Assembly: GCA_017412605.1 (NCBI GenBank) | Contig: JAFPWY010000004.1 | Coordinates: forward strand, 124,001 to 188,000 | Direction: 5' to 3' | DNA length: 64,000 nt | Source: Fibrobacter sp. | Lineage (GTDB): Bacteria > Fibrobacterota > Fibrobacteria > Fibrobacterales > Fibrobacteraceae | Shown here: piece after piece, positions 8,694 through 17,519 of the stretch | Position numbering within the stretch: the stretch's first letter is position 1 | Layout of the letters: each line of letters begins with the position of its first letter | Made by a program: the position numbers and the translations under genes | The notes under the pieces: model-generated | The model's input: the letters and a program-made list of their open reading frames with translations, nothing else | Told to the model about the DNA's origin: nothing | The model's database searches: none

Positions 8694-9734
8694 ATGAGGT
8701 TCTTTGGAAAGAGGATTCTGGTTCTTTTGGCAACCGTATTGGCCCAGGCGTCCTTCGCTGTGGACGTTGTCGCCCCTGCGGGGCAATCCAGGCCGACCTC
8801 TACCGACGATTTCATGCCCCACCCCGTCTTGACCGACGATTTCAACGAAACATGGTCCTACCAGTTCGTCTTTGACAACGGCACACGCGCTTTCGTCAAC
8901 TACACACTCATGGTCGTTCCCGGTTCGGGGAGAAAAATCGGCTGCGACATGACCTTCTGGAACTTCAAGGGAAAAACCTACACCATCGGCAGGCAGTATC
9001 CTCCGGAAAGGCTCAAGGCAAACAAAGCGACCTCAACCCTCGACATCAAGGGCGAATACCTGATGCAGAACAAACCCGGGAAGGGCCACCGAGTTCTCTT
9101 CAGCGCCGACAAGAACGGGAAATACCTGCTCGACGTCACCTTCGATTCCGCAGAACCCGGCATGGTCATCGGGGACGGCGTGTGGAAAATCGGCAAAGAA
9201 AGGTTCGGGCAATACATCCACATTCCCTACGGACGCTTCAGCGGCAAGATTGCCTACAACGATGACACTCTGAACGTAAAAGGCTATGCCTACATGGACC
9301 AGACCTGGCAAACCGTACAGGCGACAAAAATTGTAAAGCGCACAATCAATTTCAATCCGACTGCCGCCACGCCGATGTATGCTGGCCGCATAAACATCAC
9401 TCCCGATGGCAAGACATTCGGATACGCCCTCCAAAAAGACGGCGGCAAGGCCAGGACGGTCACGGCAAAGTCCATTACCGATAGCGGGAAAGAATACTCC
9501 GGCGAGAAATTCCCCAAGGGGGATCTCAAGTTTTCTTGGAACGAGGACGCCGAGCCTTTCAGTTTCCCCACAACGAAGACCTACCAGAAGGCAAGCATCC
9601 TCGACAAGGTCGACGGGTGGTTCGCCAAGAAGGCTTTCAAGATTGCCGCCGGCGAAATCATGTTCTACCGCGGCAAGTCTACGGCAAGCAACGGCAAGAC
9701 CGTGGACTGGTGCGTAACGGGAGGCAAGGACTGA
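8694..9734 (+). CDS. Secreted protein with possible AttH/CrtC-like lipocalin fold
   Basis: A 346-residue protein with a signal peptide ('ILVLLATVLAQASFA', cut near residue 22). The body is rich in alternating beta-strand-like sequence. The segment 'LNVKGYAYMDQTW' recalls the 'GxGYxDHxWG' motif of the AttH/CrtC/Svf1 lipocalin-like family; this link is tentative. It would act in the periplasm or at the outer membrane on a hydrophobic ligand. The stop overlaps the hisA start by 1 bp (TGATG), tying it to the next gene. No catalytic residues were recognised. Confidence 0.55.
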   Translation: MRFFGKRILVLLATVLAQASFAVDVVAPAGQSRPTSTDDFMPHPVLTDDFNETWSYQFVFDNGTRAFVNYTLMVVPGSGRKIGCDMTFWNFKGKTYTIGRQYPPERLKANKATSTLDIKGEYLMQNKPGKGHRVLFSADKNGKYLLDVTFDSAEPGMVIGDGVWKIGKERFGQYIHIPYGRFSGKIAYNDDTLNVKGYAYMDQTWQTVQATKIVKRTINFNPTAATPMYAGRINITPDGKTFGYALQKDGGKARTVTAKSITDSGKEYSGEKFPKGDLKFSWNEDAEPFSFPTTKTYQKASILDKVDGWFAKKAFKIAAGEIMFYRGKSTASNGKTVDWCVTGGKD

Positions 9735-10513
9735 TGACGAAGTTTAGACCATGCATAGACCTCCACGACGGCAAGGTAAAGCAAATTGTAGGCAGTTCGC
9801 TTTCCGACAGCGGAAGCGGCCTCAAGACGAATTTCGAGACGGACATGTCCGCAGCGGCATTCGCCGAGATGTACAAGCGTGACGGAGTCAAGGGCGGGCA
9901 TGTCATCATGCTCGGCAAGGGCAACGAAACAGCAGCCAAGGCGGCCCTCGCCGCTTACGAAGGCGGGCTGCAGGTCGGGGGCGGCATCACCGCCGTCAAC
10001 GCAAAGGAATACCTCGACGCCGGAGCAAGCCATGTCATCGTCACGAGCTGGATTTTCCCGAACGGAGAACTGGACATCGAACGTCTGCGCCTGCTGACAA
10101 ACACCATCGGCAAGTCGCGACTCGTGCTGGACTTGAGCTGCAAAAGTACCTCCCGCGGAGAAAGCCCCAGCTGGAACGTTGCCATTAACCGCTGGCAGAC
10201 GCTCACGGATGTCAAGATCTCGGAGCAGACGCTCCAAAGCCTCTCCGGATTTTGTGATGAATTTTTAATCCACGCCGCTGACGTGGAAGGCAAGCAGCAA
10301 GGGATGGACGACGAACTCATCCAGTTCCTGGCCAGATACAGCCCCATTCCGGTCACCTATGCCGGCGGGGCCAAGAGCCTCGATGACCTGAAACACTGCA
10401 AAGAGATTTCAAGAAATAAAGTAGACCTCACCATCGGAAGCGCCCTGGACATTTTCGGTGGGAAAGGAGTCAAGTATGACGACTGTATTGCGTTCAACAA
10501 AAGTCAACGCTAA
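9734..10513 (+). CDS. hisA: ProFAR isomerase, eukaryotic HIS6-type HisA
   Basis: A 259-residue TIM barrel that isomerises ProFAR to PRFAR in histidine synthesis. The N-terminal 'FRPCIDLHDGKVKQIVG' is the signature of the eukaryotic-type (yeast HIS6) HisA subfamily rather than the usual bacterial form. 'GGLQVGGGIT' and 'VTYAGGAKSLDDL' are the two phosphate-binding loops, and the Asp of 'CIDLHDG' is the expected catalytic acid. The frame is open further upstream, but the ATG at 9734 matches the family start and overlaps the preceding stop. No other his gene is nearby. Confidence 0.87.
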   Translation: MTKFRPCIDLHDGKVKQIVGSSLSDSGSGLKTNFETDMSAAAFAEMYKRDGVKGGHVIMLGKGNETAAKAALAAYEGGLQVGGGITAVNAKEYLDAGASHVIVTSWIFPNGELDIERLRLLTNTIGKSRLVLDLSCKSTSRGESPSWNVAINRWQTLTDVKISEQTLQSLSGFCDEFLIHAADVEGKQQGMDDELIQFLARYSPIPVTYAGGAKSLDDLKHCKEISRNKVDLTIGSALDIFGGKGVKYDDCIAFNKSQR

Positions 10514-11900
10514 GACCGACGTAGTGGATACGCGACCGCCCATATTCGGCAGGACGGTCACCAGCACGTTCCGCAAGTACTGGGGAATGAAGCACAAGCC
10601 CCCGGGAAACATCCGTACCTGCTGGATTCCGCCTATCGTGTTCGGCACCTGCATATTGAACATTCCGAAATTGCTCAAGCTGCGCTGGTACATGAACAAG
10701 GAACGCAAAAAACGCGACCCCGAAGACGTACACGTCATCTTCTACAGCGACTTGCTCGACGAGACAAACGGCATCGCGAACAACCTGCGCCATATCATTC
10801 CCTACATGCGAGCCCACGGCATGAAGGCGGGCCTCGCCGGCATCGCCTTCAATACAAGGCCCTGCGGCGTTGTCGAGAACAGCTACTGCTTTTTGCTGCC
10901 GCGCATTTTCAGCATGGAACTTCTCGGCTATGCGAACAGCGAACTCGACATCATGCGCATCGGTCCCGTACTTAGGCTCCTGAAGCGCTACCCGGTCGAC
11001 ATCATCGAACTCGAGACTCCGAGCCCTGGAGCCTGGCTGGTCCGCTTCTGTGCATTCTTTGCCGGGGTGAAGGTTCTCAGCCACTACCGTACCGACGTGC
11101 CCACCTACACGAAGACCCTCGTGAAGGCCAAGTGGATGCACGTGTACGTTCTTTGGCTCATGCGCATTTTCTACGCGATGTCCCGCCCGGTCATCAGCCC
11201 CTGCGACGACTACGTGGAAATTCTCAAGAAGCAGCTGAAGGTCCCGGCAGACAAAATCGTGATGCTCCCCCGCGGGCTCCCGCTCGACCAGTTCAACCCG
11301 AGCTGGGCAGGCAAAGGCACCTGGGAACGCTTCGGCGAGAAGAAGGCCGTGCGCTTCTTGTTCTGCGGACGCATTTCCAAGGAAAAGAACATTCCCTTCT
11401 TGAACGAAGTGTGGAAGGAGTTCGCCAAGCGCCACGACGACGTGCAGCTCATGTTCGTGGGCTACGGTTGGTACCTCGAAGAACTCAAGGTTATCTACAA
11501 GGACAATCCGGAAGTCCTGTTTGCCGGAGAACAGGGCGGAGAAACGCTCGCCGGTCTCTATGCCGATGCAGACTTCCTCGTATTCCCGAGCACCACGGAC
11601 ACCTTCGGTAACGTGGTCGTTGAAGCGATGGCCAGCGGCACCCCCGCCGTGGTCAGCGACTTCGGTGGTCCCAAGAGCATTGTCAAGGAAGAATCCTGCG
11701 GGTTCATCCGTCCGCTCGACAAGGACGCATGGCTCGAAGCTCTCGAAAAGTGCTACGACCTCAAGAAGAACCGTGCGGACGAATACGAAGCCATGAGCAA
11801 GCGCGTCTTCGAGAAGAGCCGTGTCTACACGCTTGAAAATGCGGCCAAGGCCCAGTTCAAGTACTTCCGCCAGCTCAAGAAGGAAGCCTACGGAATCTAG
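10476..11900 (+). CDS. Glycosyltransferase family 4 protein
   Basis: A 474-residue GT-B glycosyltransferase. The ATG at 10476 is chosen because GGAAAGGAG lies 6 bp before it; an in-frame GTG at 10458 lacks such a site. It overlaps hisA by 38 bp in another frame. Motifs: 'DETNGIANNLRHIIPYMRAHG' region near the N-terminus (glycine-rich acceptor loop), 'FLFCGRISKEKNIPFL' at the linker, and 'STTDTFGNVVVEAMASG', with the E-x7-E-like donor site. Related enzymes transfer sugars to membrane lipids. The substrate is unknown. Confidence 0.85.
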   Translation: MTTVLRSTKVNAKTDVVDTRPPIFGRTVTSTFRKYWGMKHKPPGNIRTCWIPPIVFGTCILNIPKLLKLRWYMNKERKKRDPEDVHVIFYSDLLDETNGIANNLRHIIPYMRAHGMKAGLAGIAFNTRPCGVVENSYCFLLPRIFSMELLGYANSELDIMRIGPVLRLLKRYPVDIIELETPSPGAWLVRFCAFFAGVKVLSHYRTDVPTYTKTLVKAKWMHVYVLWLMRIFYAMSRPVISPCDDYVEILKKQLKVPADKIVMLPRGLPLDQFNPSWAGKGTWERFGEKKAVRFLFCGRISKEKNIPFLNEVWKEFAKRHDDVQLMFVGYGWYLEELKVIYKDNPEVLFAGEQGGETLAGLYADADFLVFPSTTDTFGNVVVEAMASGTPAVVSDFGGPKSIVKEESCGFIRPLDKDAWLEALEKCYDLKKNRADEYEAMSKRVFEKSRVYTLENAAKAQFKYFRQLKKEAYGI

Positions 11901-11902
11901 CC

Positions 11903-12982
11903 TTGCAGGAAGCCCTACAAAAAGCCCTTAGGGCATGGTTCAAGAAAAACGCTACGGAACTTCCGTGGCGTCTTTCGGATTTACAAAAAGAACGCGACCC
12001 CTATGCCGTCTGGATCAGCGAGACCATGCTGCAACAGACGCAGGTGTCCACCGTGCGCGATTATTTTGTTCGTTGGATGGAACGTTTCCCGACAGTTGAA
12101 AAACTGGCCAAGGCCGACGAAGCCGAAGTGTTCCGCTACTGGCAAGGGTTGGGCTATTACAGCCGAGCAAAAAACATCCTCAAGACAGCAAAATGCATCG
12201 CCGAGGCCGGGGGCAAATTTCCCGAAACGCGCAAGGGGCTCGAAGCTCTTCCCGGAATCGGCGCATACACGGCAGGAGCAATTCTTAGCCTCGCATTCCA
12301 CAAGCGCGAAGCCATCCTGGACGGGAACTTGGTCAGGATTTTCAGCAGACTATACGAACTCGCCTTCTTGCCCACGGGCAAGAAAGAAAGCGAAACGTAC
12401 TGGGACTATGCAAAAAAATGGGCGGACGCGCCCAAGGGCTACATGCACAACGAAGCCCTCATGGAGCTAGGACGCACCACCTGCAAACCACGGAACCCGC
12501 TATGCGCCTCGTGCCCGCTCGCTGGGGCGTGCCAGTCCTTCAAGGATGGCCGAATTTCGGAATTTCCGCCCACAAAAAAACACACGCAGAAGGACTGGTA
12601 CGGCACGGTGCTTGTCGTAGAAAGCACCGACGGCAAGATTCTTGCCGTAAACGGCGGGCAAGCGTTCCTCGAGGGGCAGCTTTCTCTCCCCCATTTCGAA
12701 AGTGCAAAAACAGCGACCGCAGGCCTCCCGGCCAAGGCAGAGGACTACATCAACGCGGACGACGTCGAAAGCGTCTCCGATTGCGGAAACTTCCGCCACA
12801 ACATCACTGTCCATAAAATCGAATGCAACGTGCTGCACGTCAAGCTGAAAAAATCCAGCAAGTCCCGCACGCTTCCCGGCACGTATTCTTGGGTTCCCAA
12901 AGCCAAAGTTTCAGAAACATTTGCCAACAGTTTCAGCTTAAAAGCACTAGAACGTCTTGCGAACCGTGCAAATAAAGCGTAG
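11903..12982 (+). CDS. mutY: A/G-specific adenine DNA glycosylase
   Basis: A 359-residue base-excision repair enzyme that removes adenine opposite 8-oxoguanine. The helix-hairpin-helix 'LPGIGAYTAGAI' lies at about 116-127, the catalytic Glu is in 'ISETMLQQTQ' (E40) and the catalytic Asp is in 'AILDGN' (D140). The 4Fe-4S motif C-x6-C-x2-C-x5-C begins at C194. The C-terminal 8-oxoG-recognition (NUDIX-like) domain is present. The start is a TTG 2 bp after the glycosyltransferase stop. Its 3' end overlaps the convergent barrel gene by 36 bp. Confidence 0.95.
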   Translation: MQEALQKALRAWFKKNATELPWRLSDLQKERDPYAVWISETMLQQTQVSTVRDYFVRWMERFPTVEKLAKADEAEVFRYWQGLGYYSRAKNILKTAKCIAEAGGKFPETRKGLEALPGIGAYTAGAILSLAFHKREAILDGNLVRIFSRLYELAFLPTGKKESETYWDYAKKWADAPKGYMHNEALMELGRTTCKPRNPLCASCPLAGACQSFKDGRISEFPPTKKHTQKDWYGTVLVVESTDGKILAVNGGQAFLEGQLSLPHFESAKTATAGLPAKAEDYINADDVESVSDCGNFRHNITVHKIECNVLHVKLKKSSKSRTLPGTYSWVPKAKVSETFANSFSLKALERLANRANKA

Positions 12983-14650
12983 CCGGTCGTAGCTCCCGTT
13001 CGGAGTTTGCAGCACTTCGTCGGAAAGGACGTGCAGCAATGTTCCAGTCAAGAAAATTCCATACTTCGGAAATTGCTGTTCAAAGGTTGCGTCCCAATAC
13101 CAGTCACCCTTGATGACCATCGGATTCGGTGAACGCAAGTTCCAACGCGCATCGCTGCGATAGCGCAAGGAATGAGCAATGCGGAAAGATCCGTTCAAGA
13201 GCCAATCCCCTTCGAATGCGGCATAATATTCAACCGGAGAAACTTCGAATTCACGGTTCGGGCCCCAGATGTGTTCATAGCCGCCAAGCGCCGTAAAGCT
13301 GAACATCTTGCCATAATCAAAGCCCAGCCACACTTCGCCCGAATGGCCCTGGATCCATTCCTCGATCCGAGCAACATCTCCATACCTGTAAGTCAGCATC
13401 TTGTCTTCGACAAACCCCGTCGTATCGAACGTTTCCGCTCCATATTCAATCCAGCCCGCGACGCGTGCCCCCAAGCGGAACAGCGACAGAGAATCTTCGG
13501 CGCGCGCATACAGTTCGTGCATCTGCATATTGCCATCGGCTGCGAGGCTTATCGTGTCCCCATCAAAATATTCTTCCGTATCGGCAATCGGGTTCAGGCG
13601 CGTCCCGGCAACATTCTTTTCGCCAAGAATCAATCCCAGACGAGGCATGGGACCAACCTTGAACTCCACGCTATCTTGCAAAAGCCAATCGCGGTTGTTC
13701 ACACCAAAAGTCGCATCCAAAGACAAGGCCTTTAACGGGGTCAGGCGTAATTGGGCAAAGGGCCACACAACAACGTCGTCTTCCAATCCGGTATAAACCG
13801 TTCCCTCGTCTTCCACGGTACGGAATTGCAAACCGGCACCGAACCAAAGCAAGCCATCCCTACAAAGTTCGCCACAATGGTAGTAGGCCGACCCGTTCCA
13901 TTCCGTGCGGGTTCCCGATTCTTTTTTCTTGAAATTCTGGTATTCAGCATTCTCGTAAGCAAGCGTGAGCGAAAGGTCCCAGAAATCCGCACGCGCTTCC
14001 ACCCTGGGAGAATAATGCACCGGAATCCACCGGGAACTTTCTCCAAACAGCCAAACATATTCTTCGCCAGCCAGCACCGAAGCATTTACGCCATGACCGG
14101 TATAGCCCAGCCCACCGTATGCCGTGCTGAACATGGGCCAATTTTCACCAAACCACGAAAAATCACCATCCACCTGACTTCTACGGACGCCCTTACTATT
14201 GTCGGAATAATGGTCCACCTGGAACAGGCGCGCCGTAGCCCACAGGCCCATAAACGCAGGAGAACGGAAACCACCTTCCAAAATCGGATTTCTGTTGTCC
14301 GGCCGCTGATCCTTGTCGTAAAGAGGATCCTGGTAAATCATGTCGCCCAGTTCGTTGCCGGTGCGCAGCCACATCGACGGTTCCCGCGGAGTCCAGCTCG
14401 GAGTTCCGGAAAGGCGATTGAGCAGCAAGCGCATCCTCAACTTTTCAGGGGTCCAGAGTTCACTTTCGGAATGAATACCGCCCGCACCGTTTTCACGGTC
14501 AAAGCTATATGTCGGCGAACCGACCAAGAATGTACCGTCATCGCGGGTAACGGCATCCATGCCCTCGGTCTCGGGCTCAATCAAAGCAAATGCAGGCAAT
14601 GCCGCAAGAACAATGGAAGCGAAAAGTTTATGCAAGGACGTCGCAGGCAT
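12947..14650 (-). CDS. Outer-membrane beta-barrel-like protein, unknown
   Basis: A 567-residue protein with a signal peptide ('MPATSLHKLFASIVLAALPAF'-like start, Ala-rich cleavage zone). It has many alternating hydrophobic/aromatic strands and ends in Phe ('VRKTF'), as outer-membrane barrels often do. The start at 14650 is favoured over an ATG five codons upstream because GGAGG lies before it and it overlaps the previous stop as TAATG, so it is translationally coupled to the 205-residue gene. No family was recognised; capsule-assembly or porin-like roles are possible but unsupported. Confidence 0.6.
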   Translation of the reverse strand: MPATSLHKLFASIVLAALPAFALIEPETEGMDAVTRDDGTFLVGSPTYSFDRENGAGGIHSESELWTPEKLRMRLLLNRLSGTPSWTPREPSMWLRTGNELGDMIYQDPLYDKDQRPDNRNPILEGGFRSPAFMGLWATARLFQVDHYSDNSKGVRRSQVDGDFSWFGENWPMFSTAYGGLGYTGHGVNASVLAGEEYVWLFGESSRWIPVHYSPRVEARADFWDLSLTLAYENAEYQNFKKKESGTRTEWNGSAYYHCGELCRDGLLWFGAGLQFRTVEDEGTVYTGLEDDVVVWPFAQLRLTPLKALSLDATFGVNNRDWLLQDSVEFKVGPMPRLGLILGEKNVAGTRLNPIADTEEYFDGDTISLAADGNMQMHELYARAEDSLSLFRLGARVAGWIEYGAETFDTTGFVEDKMLTYRYGDVARIEEWIQGHSGEVWLGFDYGKMFSFTALGGYEHIWGPNREFEVSPVEYYAAFEGDWLLNGSFRIAHSLRYRSDARWNLRSPNPMVIKGDWYWDATFEQQFPKYGIFLTGTLLHVLSDEVLQTPNGSYDRLRFICTVRKTF

Positions 14651-15267
14651 TACCACAACCTCCATTCAGCATAAAAACCGGCCGACAGCATATTGGAGCG
14701 TTTCGGCAACGTCCAAAGTTCTTCCCAAAGAACATCCAGGCCAACACGGACGCGGTCATATTTCAAGAACGGAACATTCAAGTGTACAAAATAGCCGAAC
14801 TCGGTTTCGTTATCGACAAGCGTTCCACCCGGTCGGTCATACTCCTTGTCGTCACCGCCATCAGCGCGGGTCCAGTTGCACGTGAATCCGCCACCAAACA
14901 TGACGGGACCAAGCTGGGGGCCATGCCAATCAAGGCCGAGGCGGCCCATCGCCTGATGGACTCCGGGATACGGGACTTCCTTTATTCGGCTCTTGAAATA
15001 CGTGTAATCGAAATGCAAAATCCCATCAAAATTTTCCCAATAAGAATAGCGGAGCCCCACGCCCACATAAGCGGAGTTCTCCACGACATCCAAAAGATCG
15101 CCCCAAGGATAAATCTCGCCACCCTGAACCGATACGGCCACATGGGAGAAAGCAATGTCGGACGGAGATGCAACAGAATCCTGCGCAGGAGTTTCCGCGG
15201 CAAAGCTGCACGCAAAAGAAACTAGCGCAACAGCCAGTGTCCTCGACAAAGCCTTCACGAAATCCAT
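14650..15267 (-). CDS. Small envelope protein, barrel-like, unknown
   Basis: 205 residues with a clear signal peptide ('LAVALVSFACSFAAE') followed by Tyr/Trp/Gly-rich alternating strands ('YVGVGLRYSYWENFDGILHF' region). It ends 'EWRLW', an aromatic C-terminus like that of an eight-stranded outer-membrane barrel. The start overlaps the rsmB stop as TGATG behind GGGGAGGG, and its own stop overlaps the next start. The pair with the 567-residue protein may work as one complex. Function unknown. Confidence 0.6.
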   Translation of the reverse strand: MDFVKALSRTLAVALVSFACSFAAETPAQDSVASPSDIAFSHVAVSVQGGEIYPWGDLLDVVENSAYVGVGLRYSYWENFDGILHFDYTYFKSRIKEVPYPGVHQAMGRLGLDWHGPQLGPVMFGGGFTCNWTRADGGDDKEYDRPGGTLVDNETEFGYFVHLNVPFLKYDRVRVGLDVLWEELWTLPKRSNMLSAGFYAEWRLW

Positions 15268-16547
15268 CAGCCCTCCCCGACCTTTTCAAGCGCTTGAGCA
15301 AAGAACCCATCGAAACGGGCATCTTTCTTTCCGGGGAGTACCGGCTCGCCAGCCTTCGCAAATTCAGAATGTCCCTTGAGGAATTTCGAGATGACTTGAG
15401 TCGTTTCCATAGGATCCGGGCTGCACGTGGCATACACGAGGCGACCACCGGGTTTCAAGAAACGGGCGGCACATTCCAAAATGCGGAGCTGCAAACCGGC
15501 CAATTCCTTGAGCGATTCCTGCGTAAGGCGATACACCGATTCCGGGCGGCGCGCGACAACACCCATGTTGCTGCACGGAACGTCGAGAAGGATACGGTCA
15601 AATAGGTATGAGCTGTGAGGTCGGTCGCCTTCGGCTCCCTTTGAGGTATGAGGAACGAAAGAAGGCGAGATGGCGTCAGCGCAATCGATTTTCACGTTTG
15701 TAAGGCCGAGGCGGTCCATCAGGTCCTTCATCTTTTCGAGGCGGTGTTCCGAGGGATCGGTCGCAAGAATGTCGAGCGAAGGATCCATTTCGGCAAGGAG
15801 AGCCGTCTTCCCGCCGGGAGCCGCACAGGCATCCCACACACTCATTCCCGGCTTTGCGTCCAGAAGTTTCACGACCTCGTAAGCGGACGGGTTTTGGAAA
15901 CTGATTTTTCCTTCGACAAATTCGGGAGAGGCCAGAATCGCCTTGACACCTGCATCATGCGGCAATTCGACAAAGCGGTCGTAAAGAATCGAAGCCCCCG
16001 GAATTCCCAAGCGCTGCACAATCACAGGAGCGCTCGCCTTCTGCAAATTCACGCGGAGCCATTCGGTCGGGCGTTCCAGAGTGGCGCGGGCCATCGCTTC
16101 GGCTTCGTCGCCACCATAAATATCGAACCAGCGGCGCACAATCCATTCGGGCACCGAATTTTCTATCGAGACACGACGCACGCGCTGCGGAGGAAGTTCA
16201 GGAGCACCCGCTTTGCGGGCAGCCCTGAGCACAGCATTCACAAGACTTGCAGCACCATTCCCGAGGTTAGCGGAACGGGCAAGTTCGACACTCGAGTTGA
16301 TTGCCGCATAGTCGGGCACTTCCATGAAGAAAAGCTGGAACAGCCCCATCTCAAGGACAATTTTCACCTCGAGCGAAGGCATCCTCTTGGTCAGCGTCTT
16401 GATAAAATATTCCAAGTACAAGTGCCTACGGCACACACCCAGCGCAATCTCCATGGCAAACGGGGAAAGCCCGCTTTCCTTGATAAACGCGCCGTCCTTC
16501 AGCCAAAGCAACAGGACTCGATAAGCCTCTTCACGTTCCGTCAGCAA
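15267..16547 (-). CDS. rsmB: 16S rRNA m5C967 methyltransferase, with in-frame repeat insertion
   Basis: 426 residues. The N-terminal third is the NusB-like RNA-binding domain; the rest is the SAM-dependent methyltransferase with 'VWDACAAPGGKTALLAEM', 'ATDPSEHRLEKM', catalytic-loop Cys in 'LLDVPCSNMG' and the nucleophile region 'LVYATCSPDPMET'. Between 'DCADAISPS' and 'FDRILLDVPC' it carries about 20 residues ('FVPHTSKGAEGDRPHSSYL') where the family has under ten; these are encoded by a repeat also found between genes (15605-15653). The start is a TTG at 16547, 7 bp inside fmt. Confidence 0.92.
   Translation of the reverse strand: MLTEREEAYRVLLLWLKDGAFIKESGLSPFAMEIALGVCRRHLYLEYFIKTLTKRMPSLEVKIVLEMGLFQLFFMEVPDYAAINSSVELARSANLGNGAASLVNAVLRAARKAGAPELPPQRVRRVSIENSVPEWIVRRWFDIYGGDEAEAMARATLERPTEWLRVNLQKASAPVIVQRLGIPGASILYDRFVELPHDAGVKAILASPEFVEGKISFQNPSAYEVVKLLDAKPGMSVWDACAAPGGKTALLAEMDPSLDILATDPSEHRLEKMKDLMDRLGLTNVKIDCADAISPSFVPHTSKGAEGDRPHSSYLFDRILLDVPCSNMGVVARRPESVYRLTQESLKELAGLQLRILECAARFLKPGGRLVYATCSPDPMETTQVISKFLKGHSEFAKAGEPVLPGKKDARFDGFFAQALEKVGEG
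15605..15653. repeat. Heptamer/palindrome repeat module inside rsmB
   Basis: 49 bp made of heptamers (GGTATGA, GCTGTGA; later TTTGAGG, TATGAGG) around a core GGTCGCCTTCGGCTCCCT holding a GCC-TTC-GGC palindrome. The same core, with two changes and one extra base, occurs after dedA (52067-52091), and the heptamers recur at 63241-63400. It sits in frame in the minus-strand rsmB gene and adds residues to the protein. Confidence 0.8.
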
Positions 16548-17464
16548 AATGCAAGTCCCTCACGCTTCTGGATTCCACGCATGAAGTCGGCAACAGGCAT
16601 CGGCTTCTTGCCCTCGGCCTGGATTTCAAGCACTTCGAGCACGCCGTCGCCAGTCCCTACAAAGAAACGTTTACCGTCAAATGCGACTTCTCCCGGAACA
16701 AGTTTCGGACCATTTTCAGGAGTGTCGGTCTTGCGGAGGTACACCATACGTCCACCGAGTTTGCCGTAACCACCCGGCCACGGATTGAACGCACGAATGC
16801 GATTGTGAATCACCTTTGCCGGCAAAGAGAAATCAATCAGGCCTTCTTCCTTCTTGATTTTCGGAGCACCGGAAGCCTGCGCATGGTCCTGCGTCAAATC
16901 CTTTTCGCAGCCATTTTTCAACTGGGCAATTGCATCATCCAAGGCTTCGCAGCCGGGAGCAACCATCTTTTCGAGCAAAGACGCCGTCGTATCCTGATGG
17001 TCGATAACCACCGTACGCTGCGCAAGAATCGGGCCATGGTCCATCTTCTCGTCTAGGCGGAAAACCGTCACGCCCGTTTCGGCAAGCCCATCGGCAATAG
17101 CTCTTTGGACAGGAGCCGCACCGCGATACTTCGGGAGCAGGCTGCCATGTACGTTCACAGCGCCAAAGCGCGCCACGCCGAGAATGTTCTTCGGCAAGAT
17201 GGAATAAGCGACAACGACAAAAAGGTCGGCATCGAACTTGCGGAGATCCGCCTCAAATTCCGGGGAATGCAAGTCCAGCGGCTGCAACACAGGAAGCCCG
17301 TGATTCTGGGCGGCCACCTTCACAGGAGGGGCTGTCAACACGCGCCCACGACCGGCCGGCCTATCCGGCTGAGTCACAACAGCAAGAACTTCGTTATCGG
17401 ATGCAACAAGATGCTCCAAGAAATGTGCCGCAAAATCCGGCGTACCCATAAAAACAATCTTCAT
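16541..17464 (-). CDS. fmt: Methionyl-tRNA formyltransferase
   Basis: 307 residues. It formylates the initiator Met-tRNA using 10-formyl-tetrahydrofolate. Seen: 'MKIVFMGTPDFAAHFLEHL' start, 'VVVAYSILPKNIL', the signature 'NVHGSLLPKYRGAAPVQRAI' with the catalytic Asn-His, and the Asp of 'MDHGPIL'. The C-terminal tRNA-binding beta-barrel begins near 'DFSLPAKVIHNRIRAFNPWP'. It is the first gene of fmt-rsmB, a common pairing in bacteria, overlapping rsmB by 7 bp. Confidence 0.96.
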   Translation of the reverse strand: MKIVFMGTPDFAAHFLEHLVASDNEVLAVVTQPDRPAGRGRVLTAPPVKVAAQNHGLPVLQPLDLHSPEFEADLRKFDADLFVVVAYSILPKNILGVARFGAVNVHGSLLPKYRGAAPVQRAIADGLAETGVTVFRLDEKMDHGPILAQRTVVIDHQDTTASLLEKMVAPGCEALDDAIAQLKNGCEKDLTQDHAQASGAPKIKKEEGLIDFSLPAKVIHNRIRAFNPWPGGYGKLGGRMVYLRKTDTPENGPKLVPGEVAFDGKRFFVGTGDGVLEVLEIQAEGKKPMPVADFMRGIQKREGLAFC

Positions 17465-17519
17465 GAAGAGAAATATAGGAAATGCACGGCTCCAAACGGA
17501 TAATTGCTAAATTTGCGCC

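Noticed and set aside
9536..9733. N-terminal extension of HisA
   Set aside because: The extra 66 residues overlap the previous gene in another frame; the family start and the TGATG junction fix the ATG at 9734.
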